Shown one piece after another: positions 43,438 to 52,549 of a DNA stretch of 64,000 nt. The translations under genes were made by a program, and so were the position numbers. Source of the DNA: an uncultured Lachnospiraceae bacterium. GTDB lineage: Bacteria; Bacillota; Clostridia; Lachnospirales; Lachnospiraceae. The notes beneath the pieces were generated by a model that was not told where the DNA came from, searched no databases, and saw only the letters and a program-made list of their open reading frames with translations. Positions within the stretch are counted from its first letter, which is position 1. Every line of letters begins with the position of its first letter. The stretch spans positions 1 to 64,000 of the forward strand of contig CAKRES010000007.1 of assembly GCA_934317845.1 (NCBI GenBank). Reading direction: 5' to 3'.

Positions 43438-45705
43438 ATGCAGACAGCAGTGATTGGTTTCCCAAGAATTGGATCTTTAAGAGAATTAAAATTTGCTTTG
43501 GAACGCTATTTTAGAAAAGAGAGCAGCGAGGAAGAACTTTTAAAGACCGCAAAAGAGTTAAGAAAAGCACATTGGACAACACAGAGGCAGGCAGGAATTG
43601 ATTATATTTCCAGTAATGATTTTTCTTTTTATGATCTGACGCTGGATACGGCAGTCATGTTAGGTATCGTTCCGGCACGTTATAAAAATCTGAAGCTTTC
43701 CAAACTTGATACCTATTTTGCTATGGCGAGAGGACATCAGGATGCGGGACGTGACGTGAAGGCACTTGCCATGAAAAAATGGTTTAATACGAATTATCAC
43801 TACATTGTTCCGGAAATCGAAGATGATACGGTGATCGCACTTTGTCCGGAGAAGCTGCTGGAAGAATATGAGGAAGCAAAGGCACTGGGTATCACGACCA
43901 AACCGGTTGTGATCGGTGCATATACGATGTTGAAGCTTTGCCGTTATACCGGAGAAAAAAAGGCAGCAGATTATGTAGAGGCAGTGACAAAGGCATATCA
44001 GGAGCTGCTTGGTTTATGTGCAGGGCATCAGATCGACTGGATCCAGTTTGACGAGCCGGCATTGGTCAAAGATATGGGAAAGGAAGATATTTCTTTCTTC
44101 CATCAGATCTATGATGCGATCCTTCCGGCAAAAAAACAGTGTCATGTGTTATTACAGACCTATTTTGGAGACATCAGAGATGTCTATGAAGATGTATGTG
44201 CGATGCCATTTGATGGAATCGGACTGGACTTTATCGAGGGCAAGCAGACCAGACAATTAGTGGAAGAAAAGGGATTTCCAAAGGAGAAGCTGTTATTTGC
44301 CGGACTGGTAAATGGAAAAAATATCTGGAAGAATCATTATGAGAGTACATTGCAGGAGTTGCATGCGTTAGAGGAGAAACAGATCAAAGCGGTTCTTTCT
44401 ACCTCCTGCTCCCTGCTTCATGTGCCATATACGCTGCGGCATGAGGAGAAACTTGCAAAAGAAGCAGTATGCTACTTCGCTTTTGCAGAAGAGAAGCTTT
44501 TAGAATTACAGCAGTTACGTGCTCTTGCAGAATGTGAAGATGCTGAGAAAGAGGCGGCTTATCAGGCAAATCAGGAATTGTTTGCAAAGAAAAGAGATTG
44601 CGAAAATCAGGAAGTGACCAAGCGGCTTTCACAGGTAACGGAAAAAGATTATGTAAGACTTCCGGAGCGTAAGGTGCGCCAGCAATTACAAAAAGAGGAG
44701 CTTGCCCTTCCGGAATTTCCAACGACTACGATCGGTTCCTTCCCACAGACAAAAGATGTAAAATCCAATCGTGCCGCATACCGGAAAGGACATATCACCG
44801 AGCAGGAGTATGTGGACTTCAATAAGAAAAAGATTGCAGAATGTGTGGCATGGCAGGAAGAGATCGGACTGGATGTTTTAGTACACGGGGAATACGAAAG
44901 AAATGATATGGTGGAATATTTCGGAGAATCGCTCGGAGGATTTTTATTCACTGAGAAAGCCTGGGTGCAGTCATACGGAACCCGCTGTGTAAAGCCGCCG
45001 ATCATCTGGGGAGACGTATACCGCAAGAATCCGATCACGGTAGAGTGGTCTGCTTATGCGCAGTCTCTGACAAAGAAACCGATGAAAGGAATGTTGACCG
45101 GCCCGGTTACGATCTTAAACTGGTCTTTCCCAAGAGAAGATATTTCCATCAAAGAATCCATCTCACAGATCGCGCTTGCTATCCGCGACGAAGTACTTGA
45201 TCTGGAAGCAAATGGAATTCGTGTCATTCAGATTGATGAAGCTGCATTAAGAGAGAAGCTTCCACTTCGGAAATCCGATTGGAACAAGGAATATCTTGAC
45301 TTTGCAATCCCGGCATTCCGCCTGACACACAGTGGAGTAAAAGCAGATACACAGATCCATACTCATATGTGTTACAGCGAATTTACTGACATTATCCCGG
45401 CGATCGATGCGATGGATGCAGATGTCATTACCTTTGAGGCATCCCGCTCTGATCTTCAGATACTGGATTCCTTAAGAGAACATCACTTTGAAACAGAAGT
45501 AGGGCCGGGTGTGTATGATATCCATTCTCCGCGTGTACCATCCGTGGAAGAGATCGGGTCAGCATTAAAACAGATGCTTACGAAGATAGAACGAGATAAA
45601 TTATGGGTAAATCCGGACTGCGGATTGAAAACAAGAGGGGTATCGGAAACCGAAGCAAGTCTTAAAAATATGGTAGAAGCAGCCCGTCAGATCCGCCAGT
45701 TATAA
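43438..45705 (+). CDS. metE: Cobalamin-independent methionine synthase
   Basis: A 755-residue enzyme that transfers a methyl group from methyltetrahydropteroyl-polyglutamate to homocysteine. N-terminal half starts with IGFPRIGSLRELKFALE; the C-terminal half with TTTIGSFPQTKDVK. Zinc ligands are visible: His and Cys in IHTHMCYSEF (about 641 and 643) and Cys in NPDCGLKTR (about 726). Homocysteine-binding residues in the WNKE and DEAALREKLPL parts are present. Start ATG 43438 behind GGAGGG; an in-frame start at 43423 lies on that site. Length is normal. No MetF is near. Confidence 0.97.
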   Translation: MQTAVIGFPRIGSLRELKFALERYFRKESSEEELLKTAKELRKAHWTTQRQAGIDYISSNDFSFYDLTLDTAVMLGIVPARYKNLKLSKLDTYFAMARGHQDAGRDVKALAMKKWFNTNYHYIVPEIEDDTVIALCPEKLLEEYEEAKALGITTKPVVIGAYTMLKLCRYTGEKKAADYVEAVTKAYQELLGLCAGHQIDWIQFDEPALVKDMGKEDISFFHQIYDAILPAKKQCHVLLQTYFGDIRDVYEDVCAMPFDGIGLDFIEGKQTRQLVEEKGFPKEKLLFAGLVNGKNIWKNHYESTLQELHALEEKQIKAVLSTSCSLLHVPYTLRHEEKLAKEAVCYFAFAEEKLLELQQLRALAECEDAEKEAAYQANQELFAKKRDCENQEVTKRLSQVTEKDYVRLPERKVRQQLQKEELALPEFPTTTIGSFPQTKDVKSNRAAYRKGHITEQEYVDFNKKKIAECVAWQEEIGLDVLVHGEYERNDMVEYFGESLGGFLFTEKAWVQSYGTRCVKPPIIWGDVYRKNPITVEWSAYAQSLTKKPMKGMLTGPVTILNWSFPREDISIKESISQIALAIRDEVLDLEANGIRVIQIDEAALREKLPLRKSDWNKEYLDFAIPAFRLTHSGVKADTQIHTHMCYSEFTDIIPAIDAMDADVITFEASRSDLQILDSLREHHFETEVGPGVYDIHSPRVPSVEEIGSALKQMLTKIERDKLWVNPDCGLKTRGVSETEASLKNMVEAARQIRQL

Positions 45706-45752
45706 TTAGGAACATTGCAATCCTCGCTGAAAACCTTTTAAGACATGTATGC

Positions 45753-45968
45753 CCGGCAGGTTCATGCAATATAGTGTGTTTCTTTTGCAACTGCCCCGGT
45801 GGGTTTCAGGTGTTTTTCAGACTCATTTGCATGCGTCGGTGCTTATGCCCTGTATTTTAGGGCATTACGCACCGCTACGCAGTGCAATCAAAGCGAAAGC
45901 GTGCCTGAAAAATACCTGATCCCACAAAGGGACATAATTACTTGAACACATATGCATGAACCTGCCGG
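45753..45968 (+). other. 216-bp nested palindrome: candidate structured RNA or palindromic element
   Basis: Four nested paired layers, from outside to inside. (1) CCGGCAGGTTCATGCA (45753-45768) pairs perfectly with 45953-45968. (2) 45799-45820 pairs with 45905-45925 over about 20 bp, with one bulge and G-U pairs (TCAGGTG...TTTTTCAG against CTGAAAAA...ACCTGA). (3) TTGCATGCGT (45827-45836) pairs with ACGCA-g-TGCAA (45877-45887). (4) CGGTGC/GCACCG (45837-45842 with 45869-45874) and ATGCCCT/AGGGCAT (45845-45851 with 45859-45865) form the tip. A small GC-GAAA-GC hairpin lies at 45893-45900. There is no reading frame. The gap 45706-46075 holds only this and the terminator at 45996. Confidence 0.7.
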
Positions 45969-45995
45969 ACGTTCGGTACGAGGAGGTAGAATTAG

Positions 45996-46026
45996 CTTCC
46001 CGCATTTTGATGTGGGAAGTTTTTTC
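45996..46026 (+). terminator. Terminator behind the nested palindrome
   Basis: CTTCCCGCA (45996-46004) pairs with TGTGGGAAG (46011-46019) and is followed by TTTTTT. It would end both metE mRNA and any RNA from the palindrome. Confidence 0.88.
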
Positions 46027-46075
46027 ATTTTGTGCTATCCTTTAGAAAGATGCGAGAGAAAAGAGGGCACATAAT

Positions 46076-46975
46076 ATGACATTGCAGCAGTTGAAATACG
46101 TGATTACAGTGGCTGAGACCGGTACGATTACAGAAGCGGCCAATCAATTATATATCTCCCAGCCAAGTCTTACAAATGCGATCCATGAACTGGAAAAGGA
46201 AATGAAGATCGTAATCTTCAACCGAACCAACAAAGGGATCAGTCTTTCCAAAGAAGGCGATGTATTTTTAGGCTATGCCAGACAGGTCATGGAGCAGGCG
46301 GCAATTTTAGAGGATAAATACAAAGGCAGCAGTGGAAAGAAGCAGTTTTGCGTTTCCACACAGCACTATTCCTTTGCGGTAAATGCCTTCGTGGATCTGA
46401 TCAAGAAATATGGACAGGACGAATATGATTTCAGCTTGCGGGAAACACAGACGTATGAGATCATAGAAGATGTAGCGAAAATGAAGAGTGAAATTGGAAT
46501 TCTGTTCTTAAATGATTTTAATGAGAAGGTGTTACAAAAACTGTTAGCCTCACAGGATCTTTTGTTTCATCCGCTTTTTGTGGCAAAACCGCATGTGTTT
46601 TTAAGCAGGAAGCATCCGCTTGCCGGACAGGAAGTCATTACCAATGAACAGCTGGAGGAATATCCATATCTGTCATTTGAACAGGGCGAACACAATTCCT
46701 TTTATTTTTCAGAGGAGATTTTTTCGATATCTGAGCGGAAGAAAAATATTCGTGTCCGTGACCGTGCGACGCTATTTAATCTGCTGATCGGATTAAATGG
46801 ATACACTGTGTGCAGCGGAGTGATCGATAAAAAATTAAACGGAAAAGACATTATTGCAGTGCCGCTTGCGGATGAAGGAGACATGCGAATCGGATATATC
46901 ACCCACAAAAAGGGACGGATCAGTCCGCTTGGAGAAACCTATCTGGAAGCGTTGCATCATTATCTTGAGAGGTAG
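46076..46975 (+). CDS. LysR-family transcriptional regulator
   Basis: A 299-residue regulator. The winged helix (QLKYVITVAETGTITEAANQ, LYISQPSLTNAIHELEKEMK) is close to consensus, and a two-lobe effector domain follows. The type with IVIFNRTNKGISLSKEG is common next to sulfur or methionine genes, but here it is downstream of metE and a terminator, so any link is only positional. AAAAGAGGG precedes the ATG. The TPR protein gene follows after 16 bases. Confidence 0.88.
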   Translation: MTLQQLKYVITVAETGTITEAANQLYISQPSLTNAIHELEKEMKIVIFNRTNKGISLSKEGDVFLGYARQVMEQAAILEDKYKGSSGKKQFCVSTQHYSFAVNAFVDLIKKYGQDEYDFSLRETQTYEIIEDVAKMKSEIGILFLNDFNEKVLQKLLASQDLLFHPLFVAKPHVFLSRKHPLAGQEVITNEQLEEYPYLSFEQGEHNSFYFSEEIFSISERKKNIRVRDRATLFNLLIGLNGYTVCSGVIDKKLNGKDIIAVPLADEGDMRIGYITHKKGRISPLGETYLEALHHYLER

Positions 46976-46991
46976 GAGAAGGGAGAGACTG

Positions 46992-47822
46992 ATGAAAAGA
47001 ATCATATTTTGGATATGGAGCGGGATCATGGTGGTTGTCATGCTGGGACTGATCGCCTACTATATGCTGTCCGGCGCAACGCTGGATACGGTAAGGATCG
47101 TCAAATGTGTGATCGTGCTGACAGGATGTCTGATTGGTTTATGGAATGCGGTCACAAGAAACCGGCAGCAGTGGAAGGAAATTTATATGGAAGCGTATGG
47201 ACGGATCATACGGGATACCTTTTCTGATTCACCGAAGCAGTTTAAAATGCTGATGCAGGGCATCAAGTATTATGACAATGACCATTTAAGGGAGGCAGTA
47301 AGCTGCCTTGGTAAATTGCTCCCTACATGCCGGACGGATCAGGAACGTGCGGTAACCGGATATTTTATGGCGGCTTCTTTTATTGATCAGAACTATTATC
47401 GCAAAGCAATCGAAATGCTGGAGCAGGTACAGGCTTGGGACCCGGCGATCAGTGAGGTAAATAATGATATTGGCATCTGCTATATGGATCAGGGTAAGTT
47501 TAATAAAGCATTGCCATATCTGCTCAAAGCGCACGAGGTGCGGCCGGAAGATGCAATAGTCTGCGTGAATTTAAGCTGCTGCTACGAAAGTATTGGAGAC
47601 TGGGAGCAGATGAATTACTGGGCAAAGGAAGTGTTGGAAATTGCGCCGCGTAATCTGGAAGGCTTGATGTATGCCTATTTATCGGAGCTGCATCTGGATC
47701 ATCTGGAAGAGGCACAGCCTTACCGGGAGCGGTTTGCTATGGAAAATGGCGGGGCAGACGGATTGCTTTCGCTGGGAGAAGCGATCCTTGCCGAAAAAAA
47801 GGTCAAGGAGAATCTTTTTTAG
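46992..47822 (+). CDS. Membrane-anchored tetratricopeptide-repeat protein
   Basis: A 276-residue protein with two membrane segments close together (IIFWIWSGIMVVVMLGLIAYY, then VRIVKCVIVLTGCLIGLWNA), followed by TPR repeats facing the cytoplasm: YDNDHLREAVSCLGKLL, YYRKAIEMLEQVQAWDPAIS, MDQGKFNKALPYLLKAHEVR and the WEQMNYWAKEVLEIAPRN repeat. TPRs hold protein partners; none is known here. GGGAGAG precedes the ATG. It is co-directional and nearly contiguous with the LysR gene. Confidence 0.75.
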   Translation: MKRIIFWIWSGIMVVVMLGLIAYYMLSGATLDTVRIVKCVIVLTGCLIGLWNAVTRNRQQWKEIYMEAYGRIIRDTFSDSPKQFKMLMQGIKYYDNDHLREAVSCLGKLLPTCRTDQERAVTGYFMAASFIDQNYYRKAIEMLEQVQAWDPAISEVNNDIGICYMDQGKFNKALPYLLKAHEVRPEDAIVCVNLSCCYESIGDWEQMNYWAKEVLEIAPRNLEGLMYAYLSELHLDHLEEAQPYRERFAMENGGADGLLSLGEAILAEKKVKENLF

Positions 47823-48038
47823 CGGAAAAAGGATGACAGATCCAAAAGCCGGGAACAGTTATCTCCGGCGGCACAGATGTTTTTGCAGTATCTTATACAG
47901 TATGTGTAACAGGAGTTTTTCGCACCCTATATGTGACCATTCGCACCAAAATCCATTTTACAGGTTGTTTTCATGGTATGCTTCTTTTTGAGAGAGAGTA
48001 TTTTTTTATAAATAAAGCAGAAAAGGAGGAGGTATACT

Positions 48039-50408
48039 ATGGAAAGAGTTGTCAAAAGAATATTGGCGATAGCAGTCAGCTTAAGTATGCTGTTTTCTAT
48101 GGCAGGGATCCGGGGAAATACGGCATCCGCTTATATGAAGGCTGACATAACACAAACGAGATCTTCTGATCTGTCAGATCTATTATCGCATTACTGGGAG
48201 GCTTCCCTGGAGGACGGGACGCTGACCGTTGATCTGACCGATATCTATGCTCAGATTGATAGTGCTGGAGGTAACCAAAGCTGCGAGGCATATATGTATG
48301 ATGGAAGTACCCTCAAAGATCATAAAGAGTTTACGGGGAATAAATGTACATTGTCTGCGGATTTCTCCAAGCAGGAAGATGGAGTTTATAAGATCACCAT
48401 CAGGACCATCGTTCGATCAAAGGTAACAACCTATAGTCGCTGGACGGAATATATGCATCTTGAGGTTGAGGATGGGAAGGTTTATTTTTATTCTCCATAT
48501 GGAGCAGCTTCCATTAAGGCGATGAATAATCTCACGGATAACTACGATCCGCAGGACTGTCTTAATACAAAAACATATGAATATATGCATCTTTGCGAGT
48601 CCTATGATGACATTGTGGCAAAGGCAGAGGAGATTGCCAAAGGCTGTGTAACAGAGGGGGACAAGGTGAAAGCGATCCATGACTGGATCTGTAAAAATGT
48701 AGCTTATGATTACAGCTCAAATAACACCACACAAAAACTTGGCATTGACCGTGCATTTCAGGATGGATATACCGTATGTGCCGGTTTTACAGATCTGGCA
48801 AATCTGATGTATCGTTCCGTTGGAATTCCGTGTGTGTATATTATCGGTTTTGGTAGTAACACAGGAGTACTGGAAGATGGTACAGAAAATTTATCAAGCT
48901 TACAAAGCAACCATTCATGGAATGCAATATATTATAATAATGCATGGCATTATGTTGACCTGACATGGGATTGTATCAACCAATATTACGGTGAGGAAGA
49001 CAGCCGGACTACTTCCGGTAAAGATCCGAGGTATCGTTATTTTGGTATGCCGGCAGAAGTGTATGGAATGGGTCATTATGAATCCTTTATAGAGGATCAT
49101 TCTGAAGATGCGGTGGAGCTTGTATTAAAAAATGTGAAAACCAATTATATGTTAGGGGAGTCTTTTGATAAAAATTGCAGCTTTGTACTTAAAACAAATA
49201 AAGGTAATGAATGGACTGTAAATGGGAAAACCACGGTTTCTTATGAAGGATATGACCTGAACAAGCTGGGCAAACAGACTGTGACCGCTACATATAAAGG
49301 ACTTACTACAACCTATGAGATCAATGTCTATGAGGCAGATTCCATCAAGGTAGTCCCAAAAGAAAATGCAGAGTATAAGTTCGGAACAGAATTTAAACCG
49401 CAGTTTGATCTGTATATTGTCACATCAGCCGGTGACGAGATTCCGGTGAAGGATCTTTCAGATGTTACATGCAGCGGATATGATATGGATACTCCTGGAA
49501 AACAGACCGTAACCGTTTCTTATCAGGGCAAAACAACAGAGTATCAGATTGAAGTAACAAAGGGATACAAGATCAACTACGTCTTAAACGGAGGCGTAAA
49601 TAACAAAGATAACCCGGACTCTTACAGTATAGAATCGGATGTCGTTTTAAAAGACCCAACCAGAGAAGGCTATCGTTTCACCGGTTGGTATACGGATAAG
49701 GCAATGAAAAACAGAATCTTTATGATACGAGGAGACAGTACAGGAGACGCTACCTTATATGCCGGCTGGGAAGAGGAAGAGACTTGTACCCATGAGTGGG
49801 GCGGCTGGGACGTAACGACTATTGCGACCTGTACCAAAACAGGAACGAAAGTCCGTCAGTGTTATGTATGTATGAAGACCGAAACAGCAACTGTTCCGAT
49901 TGACAGCAAAAAGCATATGAATACGGAAGTGCGTGGTAAAGTAGCAGCAACAGCTACTAGCACCGGCTATACCGGAGATACTTATTGTAAGGATTGCGGT
50001 ACGCTCATCAAAAAAGGTACAACAACAGCGCAGCTCAAGTCTACCCGGAATACCACGAAAACTACAACGAGCCAGGCAACAACGAAACAGCCGGATGCCA
50101 CAACGGAGCAGACAGTAACTGCGCCAAAGGCAGTCAAAGGCATAAAGCTTGTAAACAAAAAAGGAAAGGCAGTAAAGATCACATGGAAGAAGCTTAGTGG
50201 TGTAAAGGGCTATGAAGTCCAGTATGCTTTAAACAGCAAGTTTACCAAAGGCAAGAAGACACTGCGCGTAACATCTGTTTCCAGGACAGTGAAGAAATTA
50301 AAGAAAAAGAGCACCTACTATGTAAGAGTACGTGCTTATACCATGGATGGTTCCAAAAAAGTTTATGGAAAATACAGTTCCATCAAGAAGATCAAGATCA
50401 AACGCTAG
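48039..50408 (+). CDS. Secreted transglutaminase-like protein with Ig-like and InlB-type repeats
   Basis: A 789-residue protein: signal peptide (RILAIAVSLSMLFSMA, cut near residue 28), then a transglutaminase-like core with Cys in GYTVCAGFTDLANL (about 247), His in NHSWNAIYY (about 291) and Asp in YVDLTWDC (about 307), the usual triad. Two Big_3-like Ig domains follow (each ending GKQTVT..Y.G.TT.Y.I.V), then an InlB/Flg_new repeat (EGYRFTGWYTDK), a CxxC/His zinc-ribbon-like pair, a Thr-rich linker and a lysine-rich fibronectin-III-like C-terminus. No LPxTG. It may be a cell-surface protease or crosslinker. Strong GGAGGAGG site. Confidence 0.88.
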   Translation: MERVVKRILAIAVSLSMLFSMAGIRGNTASAYMKADITQTRSSDLSDLLSHYWEASLEDGTLTVDLTDIYAQIDSAGGNQSCEAYMYDGSTLKDHKEFTGNKCTLSADFSKQEDGVYKITIRTIVRSKVTTYSRWTEYMHLEVEDGKVYFYSPYGAASIKAMNNLTDNYDPQDCLNTKTYEYMHLCESYDDIVAKAEEIAKGCVTEGDKVKAIHDWICKNVAYDYSSNNTTQKLGIDRAFQDGYTVCAGFTDLANLMYRSVGIPCVYIIGFGSNTGVLEDGTENLSSLQSNHSWNAIYYNNAWHYVDLTWDCINQYYGEEDSRTTSGKDPRYRYFGMPAEVYGMGHYESFIEDHSEDAVELVLKNVKTNYMLGESFDKNCSFVLKTNKGNEWTVNGKTTVSYEGYDLNKLGKQTVTATYKGLTTTYEINVYEADSIKVVPKENAEYKFGTEFKPQFDLYIVTSAGDEIPVKDLSDVTCSGYDMDTPGKQTVTVSYQGKTTEYQIEVTKGYKINYVLNGGVNNKDNPDSYSIESDVVLKDPTREGYRFTGWYTDKAMKNRIFMIRGDSTGDATLYAGWEEEETCTHEWGGWDVTTIATCTKTGTKVRQCYVCMKTETATVPIDSKKHMNTEVRGKVAATATSTGYTGDTYCKDCGTLIKKGTTTAQLKSTRNTTKTTTSQATTKQPDATTEQTVTAPKAVKGIKLVNKKGKAVKITWKKLSGVKGYEVQYALNSKFTKGKKTLRVTSVSRTVKKLKKKSTYYVRVRAYTMDGSKKVYGKYSSIKKIKIKR

Positions 50409-51126
50409 ATGGATCCGTTGAGGATAACATATAAGTAAAATAAGCTTCCTTAAAGGCGGGATAATGATTCCGGGAGATCGGAATTGTGATCCCGCTTTTT
50501 GTGATCAGTTTTGTTTTGGTAAATTGCGCAATGTCGTTCATGTTGACAATGTAGCTCCGGTGGCACTGAAAGAAACCTTTTTCCGGAGTGAAGACCGCAG
50601 CACAGTCGGAGAACAGCTCTTTGATCAGAAGATAGCTTCCATTTTCTAAGTGGACAGTGACACGCTTATTCTGGGCTTCCAAAAATTCCGTGTTAGCAAG
50701 AGGAATGTTATAGCTTCCGGTTTCTGTCCGGGCAAAAAAGGTTTCCTTTTTCGATTGATATTGCTGGTAAAAGGCATCCATCACTGCAAAAAAAGTGGAT
50801 GCATCAAGAGGTTTCATCACATAATGAAAGGCCTGTACATCATAGGAATCTACAGCATATTCTTTGGAAGAGGTTAGAAAGATAATGGGAACAGTGTGAT
50901 CCTTGCTGCGCAGCTCTCGGGCAGTATCAATACCATTTAGCAAAGGCATGAGCACATCCAGAATCATAAGATCAAAGGGCTGCTCTTTTTGCGCTTTGAT
51001 CAGGGCATCACCATTACTGTAAGAAAAGATTGTCAGTGGTATAGTGTGTATAGTTCCCCACTGCTCTAACAGGATGCGTGTTTCTTCTATATAACAGGTC
51101 TGATCATCACAGATAGCAATTTTCAT
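50398..51126 (-). CDS. LytTR-family response regulator
   Basis: A 242-residue protein. The receiver domain starts MKIAICDDQTCYIEETRILL with the acidic pair, and the phosphorylation Asp in LMILDVLMPLLNGID; the C-terminal LytTR DNA-binding domain begins around 135 (FLEAQNKRVTVHLENGSYLL, FFQCHRSYIVNMNDI). This is the AgrA/ComE type. Start at 51126 with GGAG before it, inside the kinase gene end; overlap about 20 bases. Its 3-prime end overlaps the convergent transglutaminase gene by 11 bases. Confidence 0.92.
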   Translation of the reverse strand: MKIAICDDQTCYIEETRILLEQWGTIHTIPLTIFSYSNGDALIKAQKEQPFDLMILDVLMPLLNGIDTARELRSKDHTVPIIFLTSSKEYAVDSYDVQAFHYVMKPLDASTFFAVMDAFYQQYQSKKETFFARTETGSYNIPLANTEFLEAQNKRVTVHLENGSYLLIKELFSDCAAVFTPEKGFFQCHRSYIVNMNDIAQFTKTKLITKSGITIPISRNHYPAFKEAYFTYMLSSTDPSSV

Positions 51127-52402
51127 AATAATCTCCAACTATAATTCTTAAAACAAAGGTGTGGTCCGTTACGGCAAATTCATATTGTCCATTCATTTGC
51201 TCTACATAGTATATAATGCTTTTGACTCCGATTCCATGCCCTTTTCTGGTAGAAACCGGAATACCATCAATAAACGTAGGAATTTTTTCTACGGGATTTC
51301 TAAGCTCCAGTAAAAGATGATGCCCTTTGGTACAGATGTTAAGCTCCGCCCATTTGTCATCCCGCTGCATATTTTCTAAGGCATGCATGGCATTTTCCAG
51401 CGCATTGGACAGAACAGTACACAGCGTAATATCCGGACAGGGAAGCTGCGCTCCGGTTTTGACGGTACATTTCAAGGTGAAATCACGATCGGAAAATTTT
51501 GTATCATACAGAGAAATGATGGAATTGAGCAGCTCGTTTTTGCAGTAGGTGGTAAGATGGGTGTCCTCATATTCCAGATCCGCTTCTTTGATATAGTCGA
51601 GCGCGTGATCTACCCGGTTTTCCTGCAAAAAAGTGTGGATAATGTGCAGGTGATGGCGCATATCATGTTTCATGATCGTTAGTTTTTTCTTGCTGTCGTT
51701 GACATGTTCAATTTCCTTGTGAATGGATTCTAACTGCAATTCCATCAGATCACTGTATTGGCGGATCTCTAGCTTGCGTTCATATTCTCTGATATAAAAG
51801 AGCAGGAAAATGAGATATGAAAGGCAAAAAGCAAAACTCATAAATTCCGTCACTGCTTTATTCCCGGAATATAAAATGTCAGAGAATTTGGTAGAGGCAT
51901 AGTCAAATACATAATAAACAAAAGGAAGCAGACCGATCAGAAAAACTTCACGGGAATCCTTGCTTAAAAGAACTTCCATAGTGCGTGAGATTTTTGTACT
52001 CAGTACATAAAAGACAAGGAGTGTAGCAAAGATACGGGAAACATAATACCATTCCATTTGTCCGGTAATATCAAGGGTAACAAGCCCGATCCAGTTGCTG
52101 ATCTGACAGCACAAATAGGCGGAAAATACAGCAGTTGTGGCAGATACTACACGATATTTGTAATAACAGACAAGAAAAACCACAAGCGGAAGGTGGATCA
52201 AAAGGGGGTATGCCTGCGTCGTGGCATTTTCTCCAAAGAGCAGGAAACAGGCTAAGTAAAGCAGCCCGGACACGACAAAAAACAGGGTTAAAGTCAGCAT
52301 ATTTTTGACATTCTTTTTCATTCCAAGGAAAAAGGCGGAGATGAAAATACCAAACAGTAATGTGGTAGTGTTATGTGTTGTTTTTAATATGGAAAGCAGC
52401 AT
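51107..52402 (-). CDS. AgrC/ComD-type sensor histidine kinase
   Basis: A 431-residue membrane kinase: six or seven membrane helices in the first 215 residues, then a coiled coil and the GHKL kinase part: H-box IMKHDMRHHLHIIHT, N-box LSNALENAMHALEN and G-box GHGIGVKSIIYYVEQMNG. Together with the LytTR regulator it forms a peptide- or envelope-sensing two-component system. No AgrB/AgrD-like peptide gene is adjacent, so the signal is unknown. GAGAGGAATG stands before the start. Confidence 0.9.
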   Translation of the reverse strand: MLLSILKTTHNTTTLLFGIFISAFFLGMKKNVKNMLTLTLFFVVSGLLYLACFLLFGENATTQAYPLLIHLPLVVFLVCYYKYRVVSATTAVFSAYLCCQISNWIGLVTLDITGQMEWYYVSRIFATLLVFYVLSTKISRTMEVLLSKDSREVFLIGLLPFVYYVFDYASTKFSDILYSGNKAVTEFMSFAFCLSYLIFLLFYIREYERKLEIRQYSDLMELQLESIHKEIEHVNDSKKKLTIMKHDMRHHLHIIHTFLQENRVDHALDYIKEADLEYEDTHLTTYCKNELLNSIISLYDTKFSDRDFTLKCTVKTGAQLPCPDITLCTVLSNALENAMHALENMQRDDKWAELNICTKGHHLLLELRNPVEKIPTFIDGIPVSTRKGHGIGVKSIIYYVEQMNGQYEFAVTDHTFVLRIIVGDYYENCYL

Positions 52403-52470
52403 TTTAACATTCCTCTCATAAGAAATCAGATTCTGTTTCTAATATATACAAACTTTCATTTATTTGCAAG

Positions 52471-52499
52471 TTGACAGGGGCAGTTTGACAACGTAGAAT
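52471..52499 (+). promoter_or_regulatory. Sigma-A promoter of ddh
   Basis: TTGACA (52471-52476), 17 bases, TAGAAT (52494-52499), 51 bases before the ATG. Confidence 0.75.
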
Positions 52500-52549
52500 A
52501 ATAGAATGACAATGCAGAAAACAAAGTTACATTTTAGGAGGATATTAGG

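Noticed and set aside
45996..46026. Inverted repeat as part of the large palindrome
   Set aside because: It folds on its own with a T tract and is separated by 27 bases, so it is a normal terminator.
50398..52402. Complete Agr quorum-sensing locus
   Set aside because: Kinase and LytTR regulator are present, but no AgrB peptidase and no precursor peptide frame is seen on either side.
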